Shown here: one piece after another, positions 36,107 to 48,049 of the stretch
How positions within the stretch are numbered: position 1 is the stretch's first letter
Layout: the number at the start of each line of letters is the position of its first letter
Origin: Coriaria nepalensis
Taxonomy: Eukaryota; Streptophyta; Magnoliopsida; Cucurbitales; Coriariaceae
Assembly (NCBI GenBank): GCA_027186245.1
Contig: CP114484.1
Coordinates: forward strand, 4,848,501 to 4,912,500
Reading direction: 5' to 3'
DNA: 64,000 bases
Notes under the pieces: generated by a model
Told to the model about the DNA's origin: nothing
Seen by the model: the letters and a program-made list of their open reading frames with translations, nothing else
The model's database searches: none
Program-made: the position numbers and the translations under genes

Positions 36107-38655
36107 ACTCTGCGAATTGGTAAATGCACCTGAATGATTAGTTTTTGTAGGATGCAAATGGGTTCTCAAAAGAAAAACTAGAAAAGATGAAAAATTCGAA
36201 ACCTATAAGGCTAGACTAATTGCAAAAGGGATTGAATATGAAGACACCTTCTCACCCATTCTACTTGACTAAATCTATTTGGATATTACTTACCATTATA
36301 ACATACCATAATTATGAGACTTGGAAAAGGGACATGAAAACTGCACTCCTAAAGGGTATCTCGAGAAGGAAGTGTATATGATACAACCCGAAGGTTTCAC
36401 AGATAACAAAAATATAAAGAAATTTTGAATGTTAGAAACAAGCAATAGGGAATGATGTAGGAATGTTACAGTCTATCGAAGAATTTCTCCATGAAAGATT
36501 TGGGATAAGCAGCCTACATTAGAGGAATTAAGATCAATAAAGATAGATCTAAGAGATTGCTTGGCTTAAACCCAGTCAACGTACATACACAATATGCTCA
36601 AATAGTTTACATGGAAGATTCCAAGAGAGGACTCCTTCCAATGATTCATGGAATCTCTCTCTCCAAGGATATGTCTCCTAAGACACAAGTGGAGAGAGAT
36701 GAGATGAATGGAGTTCTCAATGCTTCGTCAATCAGATCCATCATATCATGTACGATATACTATATATGAGACCGGATGTTGTCTATACTCTAAGTGTCAT
36801 GAGCAAATTTTAAGGCAATCCTGGATAAAAGTATTGAATTCCTGTCAACAAAAATCTTAAGTACTTAAAAAAAGACTAAAAAATGTTCTTGATTTATAGA
36901 GATTTGACTTGAAAATTAAGGGATTTATAGATTTTAGTTTTCAGTCAGATGTTGATGATAGTGAATCAATTTCAAGTTTTTTTTTCATGCTCAATGGTGG
37001 AGTGATTAGTTGAAAAATCCTAATAAGGGTTTGGTCATATGATAATGCTATGACACATTTTGGGACTATTAGTAACTTAGATTTTGAGAAATAGCTCCAA
37101 GTCGTGAGGCCCGAAATTGACTTCATGCACGCTAACCAAGTATAGTCCTTGATAGATGCACTTGAAGGAATAGTTTTTAAAGAGTGCACATATATGCCTT
37201 ACAAATGCAGCCAAGCATGATTTTCAAACTACGTTGGTGGATATGAGAATCCTCTTTCTAAATGGTAACCAGGAGTTAGAATTATAGATATTACAATTTG
37301 AGGGTTTCACATAGAATTACACAAAGATGTTGTGTAAGCAACAAGAATCTATTTATGGATTGAAACAAGCATCTCGAAATGGGGACATATGTTTTGATAA
37401 AACAATCAAATTATTTAATTTCTTTGAGAATGAAGATTATCTTTGTTTGTATACAAAGGTTAGTGGGAGTATGAAAACATTCATAAATTCTTACATAGAT
37501 GACATACTGCTCATTAGGAAAATTAGGTAGTTATAATGAAATATGTTAACCTATAGTTATTGAAACACACCTCTATAAAAGTTTGAATAAGGAACCTTTT
37601 ATTAAAGTTCTATATAGAGAGATACAAAAGATTTCTTGACTTGACCCAATTCACATACAAAGATTTAAATGCTAAGGATATTTGGCATGAGGATTCCAAG
37701 ACAGGCCTTTTCCCAATGAGTCAAGGAATCTCCTCTCTTTAGACATGTCACTTGGGAGATAACAAGAGAGGTGTAGCATAAGTATAGTACCCGATATTTC
37801 TACCATAAGGCCCATCATGTTTGTTATCTCTATATGCAATCGAATATAGCCTATGTGAATGTGTGTATGCTCATAAAGCCATTAAGGGTTATTACAAAAG
37901 ATTCCAAGAAATGACAATTTGAGAAATATCATAAAATCTTACTTTGCATTAGATGGGGAGAATGAATGAATTAAATAACCTATTATAGGTTATAGGTTAT
38001 GTCATGATTGCTTTGTAGTAAATCGAACATTGCTGATACTCTAAGTGTTACGAGCATGAATAAAGTAAATATGATTTGACGGCATTAAAATGTAATCAAC
38101 AACATTGTTACATTTTTGAGAAAAATTAAGGATATGCTATTAATCCATGGAGACTTTAGATTGAATTTGAGTTTTCATAGAGTATAATTCTCAATCATAG
38201 GTAATGAAACTACATAATTTTCCAACTTATGCTAATTGATTAAATGGGTTAGTTTGAAGAGTTCTAAAGTAAGAAACAACTGATAATTCAATTAACAAAT
38301 CGTGAATGCATTGCTATTTTCGAGCCAAAAGAAGTGTTTTGGATGAAAATGTTTATTAATGAACATAAGGGTTCTAACTATCACTGATAATGTAATATTG
38401 TACTATGTTTACAAATGGTATGTTGCGAAAGTATAAGAACCAATGTCTCGTCAGAAATACAAATATCGGTCATCTTGAAGTCACTCAATCTGAAAGACTG
38501 TAGAAAGAGTTAAAGAAAATGAAAGAGAATTAACATTAATAAATAATATAATAGATCCAGACACTAAGGAAATTCTCTAACATAATTTAAAATTGATTTC
38601 CTGACAAGATGTGAATAAGATATAAACGCAATTGGCTTCAGTATAATAGGGAGAT
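36107..38655 (+). pseudogene. Copia RT-RNase H remnants, two partly overlapping copies in tandem
   Basis: The first segment begins at about 36150 with GCKWVLKRKTRKDEKFETYK then ARLIAKG, KEVYMIQPEGFTDN (about 36370), SKRGLLPMIHGISLSKDMSP (about 36613-36672) and GGVISWKS-like traces to 37150. The second restarts in RT near 37230 with LVDMRILFLNGN, has ESIYGLKQASRNGD (about 37345) and the catalytic-site region SYIDDILLI (about 37488), where the usual YVDD is YIDD, and decays into RNase H up to a polypurine AGGGAGAT at 38650. The RT region therefore occurs twice. Two elements of the same family seem to be joined, or there was a duplication. Confidence 0.75.
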
Positions 38656-39685
38656 TGAAAGTATAATATCCATCAAGCCAATCAGGTATGATCCGGTAGG
38701 GTCAAATACTTATGAGAAACAATCTTGAGTTGTAGAAGTCAACATAATTGAATACATAGTATTCAATAGAGCATAATATGTCATAAAGTTATTTTGTTGG
38801 AAATATCCATTGCATACATAATTAGTTGTATGGCATACTTGATAGAATCCTAATTCTTAGACATGCATTGAAATCATGATAGTGATCATGCTCGACGTGA
38901 TCTAAGGTAGCTTTGTATTGAAGAACCAAATTGTTCATAGTCATAGGATTGTCATGATGGAATAATGACAATCTAGAGAGACTATTATATGTGTTATCAT
39001 TTTTAAAGAAGAATGATATTCTCATGATCATCGATATTAGAAAACTCCGGGATAAATATATAAGTGATTAATAGAGACTTGTCTAATGAGATTTGTAAAA
39101 TCTCATTGGTAATTATATTTACTGTTAATGAGATTGGTTTAATGACTATGGTACTTGTGATTCTTAGACCTGATATCACCATAGTACTAGCGTATGAAAT
39201 ATCATGCTCTAATATCATTCAATCTAACTCTAGCCAAGGGTCACTACAAGAATGAACCATTGCACATGTGTTCAAGTACATGCATTATACAAGAATGAAC
39301 CATTGCACATGTGTTCAAGTACATGTATTATGTATGGTGATAAGATAAGATCCATCACCTCTATATTTGAGGGAAGTGATATACCTTATGCAATGAATAT
39401 AATCTTTGTGTAAAATAGTATGGTATGAAAAATGTTTCTATATATCCATTGTCTAGTTGCATAAGGGATCATATGATTCATGAGGTTAGCCTTGGAGGGT
39501 TTAACAGTTAAACTAAACCCTAAGACTTTCTAGGACCATAAATAGATAGAATGATCAATATGGTACAGTAATAATCCTCTATGGTTCTGATGGATGTTCT
39601 TAAGACTTCTCATTATATATGTGGCTCATATGCCTTACTAGAGGCTAATGTGAGTCTGATGGTTTAAGTTAATCAATTATAAAAG
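38656..39685 (+). mobile_element. LTR copy H (3' LTR, truncated at its right end)
   Basis: It begins TGAAAGTATAATATCCATCAAG after a polypurine tract. It shares GTGATAGTGATCATGCTCG (about 38877), CTTAGACCTGATATCACC (about 39163) and TTTAACAGTTAAACTAAACCC (about 39500). It stops near 39685 where a GGCCGA-rich sequence begins. It contains a recent 43-bp tandem duplication. Confidence 0.75.
39247..39332. repeat. 43-bp tandem duplication inside LTR copy H
   Basis: 39247-39289 and 39290-39332 are nearly identical. Both begin CAAGAATGAACCATTGCAC and differ mainly by C/T near the end of the unit. Confidence 0.9.
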
Positions 39686-42370
39686 ATGAGGCCGACGCAA
39701 GGCCAATGAGCTGAGTCAAAGGGCGAAGTGTTAGGAAACGTAAGCATGTATATAACATAATAACCACAACATAATACATATTTAAAATTTTATTCGGATC
39801 ATATCCTAACATGCACAGTTTCTATATAGACCGATTATACAATAATTATATCACATATAATCTATTTTGCAGAAAAATAGTAAATCTCATCAAAATTAAA
39901 TAAAGGTTTAGTAAAAAGGAATACATCTCTTCTTGATTATAGAACTCTTCTTATTAAGATGGGAAGGTGTCGACGTATTCGCCCTCTAACTTTAGTCCAC
40001 ATAATTCATTTTGCACAGTTAAATTTCTACTTAAAATCTAAACTCATGAGATGATAAACTCAAAAAAAGGAAAGAAAAGACTCTTTTCTTTCTTTGATTT
40101 TCATCCAAAAGGCTTGTGTGAGGAGCTTATGAATTTCAACCACTATGCCTTGTATTTATAGGCAAGGGTTAGGTCTTTCTTAATCTCATTAGGAATCCCA
40201 ATTGCCTTAAAACACAAAATTGAGATGGGCTAAAGCCCATAGCATGTTTGGCCACCCATAGGTTATTTAATCATTCATTTGATTAATTTTGACACATGAA
40301 AATCAAATTAATAATCTAGCCTATTAACCTTTTAATGTGATTATTAATTATGAACATTTCAGACCCTTTTATTATGAAATAAAAGTTCCTTTGTAACTTA
40401 TTAATCTCTAATTAATTCATTATCATATTTAGTTATGCCAGTAGAGTTGCATGCATTAAATTAACAAATATATTATTACTATTTTTCCCTTATAATCAAA
40501 CTATAAGCCAAATTACCATTTTACTCTTAAAATTATTTTGGTTTGTTTTTCCTTTTTCTCTAACGAAACTATAATTACGTTACCCAGAACCTTGTCGTTG
40601 AACCAATATTCTGATTAGTCATAGGACATGGTTTAACTATTAACCCCTAATAGACAACTCATATGGACCATTATATTTTTATTGAATATCAATAATGGAT
40701 AAAAAAACTCTTTTCAAAACATACTACTTTGCAATAAATCTTTGTTCAATAAAGTATATAATTCATAGGACCCTATTTCAAATACGGAAGTGATGAATTC
40801 TCTCTCGGCCACTCATAAGCCTTCTCGCACAATACTTCATACCCAAAAGGTCACCCCGTGTTCACCCATGGCTAGGGCTAATTAGAATGATGTTAGTGTA
40901 TGAAGTCCAGTACATAAAGAAACCATGGTATCTCAAGTCGGAGGATCACATGTAACATAGTCATTATGTAATTCTCATAAACAATCAGTATTAATTACGA
41001 TTGAGAATTATCTAAATGTTACATTCAGTAATTTAAGTCTCTATTAAGCGCCCACGCAATCATCATAGTGTTCCATTAAAACTACTAGATGTGAGATTGG
41101 CGACCCTAATAATTAGGTGATGAACTACATAATCATCTATCAGGATCAATCAATGTTCATTCTCGAGATCTTATGACAATGAACCATTTGTATCTTAAGA
41201 GTTTTTAGTGACCCGAGTCTCTATTAGCATGATCTCTAGAGTGTATAACTCAAAACACTCGAGTCTCTCATATTATATAGAACATGTAATATTAATTCCA
41301 ACAAAATTAAAAAATATGATAAATAATAACTGACGTTCATTAATAAAAATAAATAACGTCCTACTAATATCCGCACAAAGATAGTATATACTTTCAACAA
41401 GGCCAACTCAAGACAATGAGATCAAGGCCGAACCAAAGAGATTAAAACCCAATTGGCCTAGGCCGAGTCGAGGGGCTGATGTCGATGTCGATGTCGACTA
41501 TGGGGCCAAGGCCCAGAAGTCTAGGGATAAGGAGCCCAAGGTTGACCAAAGGTAGTAGGTTGAGCTGAGGGGCCGAAGACGATCGAAGGTCAAAGAGGTT
41601 AAGGTCGGGCAAAGGAGCTCAAGGCTGAGGCCAATCTGAGGAGGCCGAGCCGAGGAAGCTAAGTTGAGGAGCTTGAGTTGAGGAAGACGAAGGCAAGCTA
41701 AGGGGTCCAAAATGCCGAGCAAAATGTCTAAGGCTGACCTATGGTTAAGGCTCCTCGAACTCGTCCTAACTCGAGGATAAAATCCAAACAAATCCGATCG
41801 AAGGAGGTCAAGGCTGGCCCATTGAGGTTGATCAAAGCTCCTCAAACTGATAACAAGTCGAAGATGAGAAAAGCTTACCTAGTCTCTTTAAGAGAAGTCG
41901 ATCCCTTAACTCTCATAAGCGTGAGGCTTTAAATGAAGCTAAGATAGGACTAAAGCCAGAGACTTATTACAGTAAAGTGTCTCATTGGCAAACTAAGAGA
42001 TTCATGGGCAATATAAGATCAAGAGTCCCGAGTATCACTTACATAAGAGATTAAAGTGTGCTAAATGATCACGCAACAGTTTTGTAACTCTTCATTGGCA
42101 GCTAAATAGTTTTGTCATGGATAGGGAGACAAGGAGTCCACAAATGTAATGAGCTTATTAAATATGTTAAGTAAAGTAGTATAAATACCAAGCTCTATGA
42201 GCTGAAAGGGACACATAATTATTCTCACATTTGTAAATTCTCTTAACTCTAGTTTTCCTAGTTCTCTCCCTAATTCTAAGTTCATTTTTTTTTTCTTTTG
42301 CTTCAGGTAGAATTGACTGCGAGCATACTACTCGGAGGACGAATTTTACTTCAAGAATGATCATACAAGT
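39686..42370 (+). mobile_element. GGCCGA-rich LTR-like element split by LTR copy G
   Basis: 39686-39728 (GAGGCCGACGCAAGGCCAATG) and 41400-41760 (repeated GGCCGA/GAGG units) share an unusual purine- and G-rich composition. They appear to be one sequence interrupted by copy G. To the right, a TATA box GTATAAATACC at about 42178-42188 is followed by a CT-rich leader, as in an LTR promoter, up to about 42370. I infer a Ty3/gypsy-type LTR. No gag or pol is attached. The long minus-strand open frame at 41498-41845 follows from the base composition. Confidence 0.5.
39729..41399 (-). mobile_element. LTR copy G (reverse orientation, complete termini)
   Basis: On the minus strand it begins TGTTGAAAGTATATACT and ends TTTCCTAACA. 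A TATA box TATAAATACA lies on the minus strand at 40151-40160. Family blocks are present in reverse (AACCTTGTC/GTAACG region at about 40580, GGATCACATGTAACATAGTC at about 40945, GCATGATCTCTAGAG at about 41228). Length 1671 bp. No pol is attached, so it is a solo LTR. Flanks CGAAG and AGGCC do not form a clear target duplication. Confidence 0.8.
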
Positions 42371-42496
42371 TTTTTTTTTCTTTTTCTTTTAACTTTTCAG
42401 TGTAATTAGCATTTTTATAAACTGATGTATTCTGATTGGATGGACTAACACGTTATGGTATGCTGAATGGTAAATATTACGTAGCTAGAAAAGATC

Positions 42497-42902
42497 TATG
42501 AAATATCTATCATTAACACTAATTTTCGCAACCCTATCTTGTTGTTTATAGGTTGAAAAATAAGACAACACGAAACTAAAAATAATATAAAATAATGAAA
42601 TAGTTAAATAGTGAAAATAAGGTTGTGATGTTAAAAATATAGAAAATATTAATAGAAAGTTAAGAAAAAAAAAATTAAAACACATGTGAATGGGATAACA
42701 TTTTACTTTTACGTAAAGTTTAAGCAGAGTATTTACGAAATATTATAGATTAAAGTGAATATTTCAAACAATTAATAGTTTAAGTAGATTAGGCCTAATT
42801 TGACATGTTTAGGAAATACCCCATCATTAACACTAATTTTCGCAACCCTATCTTGTGGTTTATAGTTTGAAAACTAAGACAACACGAAACTAAAAGGTCC
42901 AT
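42497..42902. repeat. Direct repeat of about 85 bp
   Basis: 42503-42585 and 42821-42902 share ATCATTAACACTAATTTTCG, CAACCCTATCTTGT and AAGACAACACGAAACTAAAA, spaced 318 bp. Confidence 0.85.
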
Positions 42903-45690
42903 TTATAAAAAAGAAATATATATGTTTAGAGAATAAATTCAATGTCCTGAAACTTCCTGGAACTTGTCATAGATCTTCTAAATTTTAAGCATTACTAATT
43001 TACTACAAAGATATGTTGTCTATAATATAATTGACTGAGGCGTGGATGTGTACTTTATTCTAAGGTAGACAATGAAAGGACTTGACGAGTTAACGGTTAT
43101 AACGTGTCTTTCCGCTCGAACAATCTCAAAAAATTGACATTTAAATTTCTTATGGATTTCCTTTTCGAATATTCTTCAATATCATGGACAACGAATCTTC
43201 AATGGCCAATTAAGATGATGAAGATTCGTAAAGATCTTGAGGATTTTGTTTGAAGAGTAGTGAATCATGCAAGATTGGAATTTAGGCGAGTAGGGACGGG
43301 ACTTATGCTTGGTCAACAATTGATGTTTAAGATATTAATGTTAATGATATCAATTATTCCATATTTTTTGCTCGAGATTTATTGGAGAACAATAATTTTG
43401 TGTAACATACATCTTTTCGTTTAAAAATCAATTTACACATACCTCGAGGCTCGTGATTATTTTCCTTAACGATTTGGTCACGCGTGAGTCATAATTATGC
43501 ACTATTCACTATTCCAATAAGTTGAAAAATGAAAGCATGTCACTTATAGATGGCTCAGCTAAATATCAAGATTTCATAATCTGTCCGACTATGAGAATAG
43601 TGCATGAGTATGACTCATGCAAGAATCTCTTAAGCCAAAAACGTTCAAACCTCTCATGTAGATTTTTTCTCTCTACAAAATTTTAGCCCCACTCATTTTG
43701 CTCCGAAAGGATGTAGATTATTCTCTATCTCCTTTTGAGATTTCTTTCTTATTTATTAAGACTTTTTCAGTATTTTTTGTTGAAAATAATGTTCATTTAG
43801 TTTCTCTACCCAACCTAGTCGATCTGTTAAAGATTTTGTTTTTGTCTCATAAGCAATTTCAAATTTTATTAACGTATTGGATCTTCTCAATTTTAAAATA
43901 TCATGATAATTTCTTTCAAAATATTATGGAGAAGATGAAAAATAAAAAATTCATAATCTTTCAGATTATTTTGTTACTAAATATTTTTCTTTGGGTGATA
44001 TTAAATTTGATTTTTGCTCAAGATTTTGGTGGATAAATCCAAATAAGGACGATTAGATAAAATTCTTAAATGTTTTATTTTATTTTATTTTATTTGGTAA
44101 ATATCAATATTTAAAAAATGTGATACTAATATTTTATTACATCCTTTTTTTTTTGTTCTTTTTTTTTTTTTTTAGCTAAAGAAAAACTAAAGGTGAATAA
44201 AGGTGAGCATCGCTCAGTCTAACGTGAACCTATATTACAATTTCATATGCTCTGTTCTTTATTTAATATTTTTAGATAGGTAAAAATACACTGTTTTTTT
44301 TTCTTTTTTCTTTTTCAAAATCATACACCTAAGAGATTATTATTATTATGACTAATATTATTGTTATCATTACTTCTATTATGAGGACCCATATGTTCTA
44401 TTTTTTGTAAAATAAATCCCTTAATTGTGGTGATGGAGTATTATATTATGGAGTATTATATATCACTTTCATTTCATAGTAGTCCAATTTTGAGAATAGT
44501 CCAATTGGTTAACTGTTATTAATTCTTTATATCATATGATAGTGCAACGTAGAGTATCTATTTCATATAATTATGATTTTTTTTTTTTTTTTCAATAAGA
44601 CTTATAATTTGTTGACCTAATGTATAAATAGTATTTCTTCTCTGAGCTTTCACTATCTGGTTGATTTTGCGAATCCGATCTTCCTGATGATCACGATACT
44701 AACGACGTCTTTTGTTTCTAGCTAGAATATCCAATGACAAAATCCAAGTGAGATTCTACGTACCGAACTGTCAGAACATAATTACATCGTTAATTTGTCT
44801 GCCTTTGAAAGGACATTCATAAATTCGAATCTCTTTAACGTGAATATGTTTCTAGTATTCGATTTTCCTTTGTAGATCGACATGGACGGGAGAGGCGACT
44901 TTGACTGCATGAGAACACTGGTCCTTAAAGTTGGATTTATTCACTTTCTTACAGATTTTGTGTGGAAAAATATATGTACGTATGGATGTGGGATTGTTAG
45001 ATATCAAATAGTGATTAATCCAATTTATTCAAAGATTTTATTGTTGGAGTCATTTCGACGAGCAAGACAGTTTAATTTAACCGAGACCAACACCGTGCAT
45101 CTTATTTGATCAAGAATAAAAAATAATTAATCTCAAATTTAGAATATATTTTTCATAGAATTTTCAATTTATGAGATAATTTGAAACGGAATTAATTTAT
45201 CTAAATATTTTGAATCAGTTCAATCAAAATTAGTATATAGATATATGTTTTTTTTTTTTTTTTCCGGTTGGTTCATGATCTTTATCGCGGACTAGGTTCA
45301 CCTAATAATTGTTCTAAATCAACATAGATCTAAATGGATGTGGCATTATGATTACGCATGTTAAACTGTTAAAATAAAATTTTACAAGAGAAAATGAGAT
45401 ATTTTGAAGGGAATACAAGTTAAACCGAACAAACTTCAATATTTTTTTTCTATCACAATATTTTGACTGGGTATGACACGCTAGCGGAAAGCCAGACTCA
45501 AACATGGAATCCTAATACTTAATTTTTTTGAAGTTTAGTGGCCACAAATTTCCTGTATTTTGTTAGCCCCATAAAATCTCTCATACATTTTAAAATTGTT
45601 AATTCACTTTTTTGTTTTTGTATAATTTTGTTTTACAATTTTATTTATATATAATACTTTTTAGTTATGCGTAATTCACATATGATTTTT
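42903..45690. other. AT-rich intergenic region, no gene recognised
   Basis: Only short open frames that look random (for example 43698-44036 and 44882-45109), with long T-tracts near 44147-44175 and 44577-44592. No conserved motif seen. Confidence 0.4.
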
Positions 45691-46400
45691 TAGTTCCTAT
45701 GTTGGATTATAGATAATGATAGTGACATGGTACGCTTACATAACTTGTCACGTCATAAAAAATTTGAATATATTATTCTTTCATCTTTCAATTTTTATTT
45801 TTTTCATTTTTCATGATTTTCATTTTTCTCTTATATTACTTTTTTTTAATTTTTTTTTTGTTCTCTAAAGAAAAATTTATGGCGGAAAAAAAGAAATTAG
45901 TGCAATTTTTTTGGAAAAAAGAATGATCGAAATAAATTGATATTTTTACAAAAGAAAGAAAAAGATTGGAACAATATAATTTTTTCATGAGTAATCAAAA
46001 TCGAACCAAGCTTTCTTGGAAAACCAATTGGATTGATTCCGTTTGATAGTTTCTATCGATTCATGAGAAACCGGATTAAAAAAAAAGTCTTGTTTGAAGC
46101 ATACCTCCATAGGAAGGAAGTTCATGGAGGTTTGCTTTGAGCATACCATTTAATTTTTTTTTAAAAATGATTTCTCATGTATTTATCGAACTGATCCAAT
46201 GAAGTCGATCCTTTCGATTTTTTTATGAAATCTCAATTCGATTAGAATATATCGTAAAGAAATTAGATCAATTCAATTAATTTTTTTCATTAAAAAAATC
46301 GAATTATTTAGAACCATTGTTTTTCAAAAATTTGAACTAGTTTTGTTATTTTCTTTTTTCCCCTTAATTTTTTCTTTAAAAAAAATATCAGTTGGACTCA
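45690..46400. repeat. Dispersed AT-rich repeat, copy 1
   Basis: T-rich block, then A-rich block, then an AACCAATTGGATTGATTCCG-like region and CCTCCATAGG...CATGGAGGTTTG. The same order is found at 59380-60080. No coding capacity. Class unknown. Confidence 0.5.
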
Positions 46401-46689
46401 TGGACTAAGAAGTTAGTTGAAGATTACACATGAATGAATTTAGAAAAACCGAACTGCATAAGTATTAAAAACTACTTAGCTCGTTATTTTGTTTTAATCA
46501 CAAGAATACATGAAACAAAATCATAATTAATTATTTTTTTTTTTGGTATTTATCTTCTCTTTATATTCTGTTGGGGGCGTATTTGAGGCGTAGATATAGT
46601 ATGTTTTGTTTACCAAATTCTCATAAATTCTAAATTTGACAAAAATTATGCTCACTAATTTAAAATCTTGTCACAATAAGTGTAGATAT

Positions 46690-46870
46690 CTAATCATAAT
46701 GAGCTTTTGAGAGAATAACTAAGTGTTGCTCATAATGTAAAAGTCGACATTAAAATTAAGTGTTGCTCAGTCAAAAAATCATAATGAACTTTTGAGCGAA
46801 ACACTAAGTGTTGCTCGCAATCAAAATTATACTCTCCGTGATTATTAAGTGTTGTTCGTAATGGAAAAGT
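46690..46870. repeat. Degenerate tandem repeat around AAGTGTTGCTC
   Basis: CTAAGTGTTGCTC or a close variant recurs at about 46730, 46760, 46807 and 46847, with ATCATAATGA-CTTTTGAG-GA repeated at about 46694 and 46789. Confidence 0.65.
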
Positions 46871-47299
46871 CGTAATTCAAATGTTGTGAGATTTGACATG
46901 ATACGTTGTAATTGAATCCAAGAATAATAATTAAGTGTATATATGAATATTCAGCTATTTGCATAAATTATTATTATTACAGGTAATATGATTTTCGTAA
47001 ACTCAACAAACTTTTTTTTTTTTTTTTCTTTTTCTAAGAAGAGAAACTATATTAAGAAGATTATAGAGGATTACATTGAAAGAATAGAGAACGATCAAAT
47101 AATACTAATTTTTAAGTCTATGTTGATGCAATATGTTTACGACCGCCCTCACTTGCACCAAGATACAAATAGAGTGGGTTTTATCCGGCAAATCTCCCGG
47201 TTCCATCGGGATGCTTAAGTTGGTGATCAGAGAGAAACGTAGTATAAAATTTATTATGATTTTTGGTTGGTGTACCTTGCATGCATGCAGCTTTGTATG

Positions 47300-48000
47300 T
47301 AAAAATTTGGATTTTCATTTTTCAAAATTGATTGCCAAAAAAAATAATCAGTAATTAGATGAGTGATCATTCTTTCTTTTACATTAAATTTCTAAGATTT
47401 TTCTTTTAGATATGAGATATATTCTCAATATGTCCCTTCATATGTGACATTATTTTAAACTTATACATGAATATTATATATATATATATATATATATGGA
47501 GAACGTGGAGGACGTATTCCGGTTAGTCCAATTGCTTGTTATACTAGCTCTGATATCATATTGAAATATATACTTCTATCTCAAAATCAATTGCCAATAA
47601 CTGGAGTGGTTTATTTCTCTTATATTTATGTTCTCAAAATTTTCCTTTCAGATGTGAAATATATTATCAACACGGCCCCTCACTTCTAGCATTATTTTAA
47701 GCCTACAGATGAATTTGTTATAATATGGGTGATATGGAAAATATGTGGCAGTTAATCCAATTATATGTTGGGTCTACCTCTAATATCTTGTAAAAATTTG
47801 GTCTTCAATCTCAAAATAAATTGAAAATGAGTAGAGTGGTTCATCTTTTAGATTTGGAATTTTAGGTTCCCAAGACATCCCTTTCAAATTTAGAATATAT
47901 TCTCAACATTCTTCCTCATTTATAACATTATTTTGTGCCTGTATGTAGATTTTTTTATGTGAATGACATGAAACACCTGTGGTGATTGAAAGTGCATGTA
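47300..48000. repeat. Three-unit tandem repeat, period about 230-260 bp
   Basis: Anchors TTCAAAATTGATTGCC (47321), TCAAAATCAATTGCC (47580) and TCAAAATAAATTGAA (47811) recur with GAGT-GAGTGGTT, AGA-TTTAGAATATATTCTCAA and CATTATTTT-AGCCT. Unit 1 holds an (AT)n tract at about 47475-47497. Phrases such as CTAGCTCTGATATCATATTGAA recall a widespread eudicot intergenic repeat. Confidence 0.7.
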
Positions 48001-48049
48001 CAAGTTAATATATGATATGACAATGGAAATGGTATGTTAAAAATTAATC

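Noticed and set aside
41498..41845. 115-codon open frame on the minus strand
   Set aside because: It lies in the GGCCGA/GAGG-rich block. Composition alone keeps stops rare, and no domain is visible.
43698..44036. 112-codon open frame, hydrophobic and F/L/I-rich
   Set aside because: The composition is that expected from T-rich DNA. There are no conserved residues, splice partners or promoter.
46690..46870. Regularly spaced AAGTGTTGCTC motifs, considered as a CRISPR-like array
   Set aside because: Units are unequal and diverged, there are no cas genes, and the genome is a plant. It is a degenerate tandem repeat.
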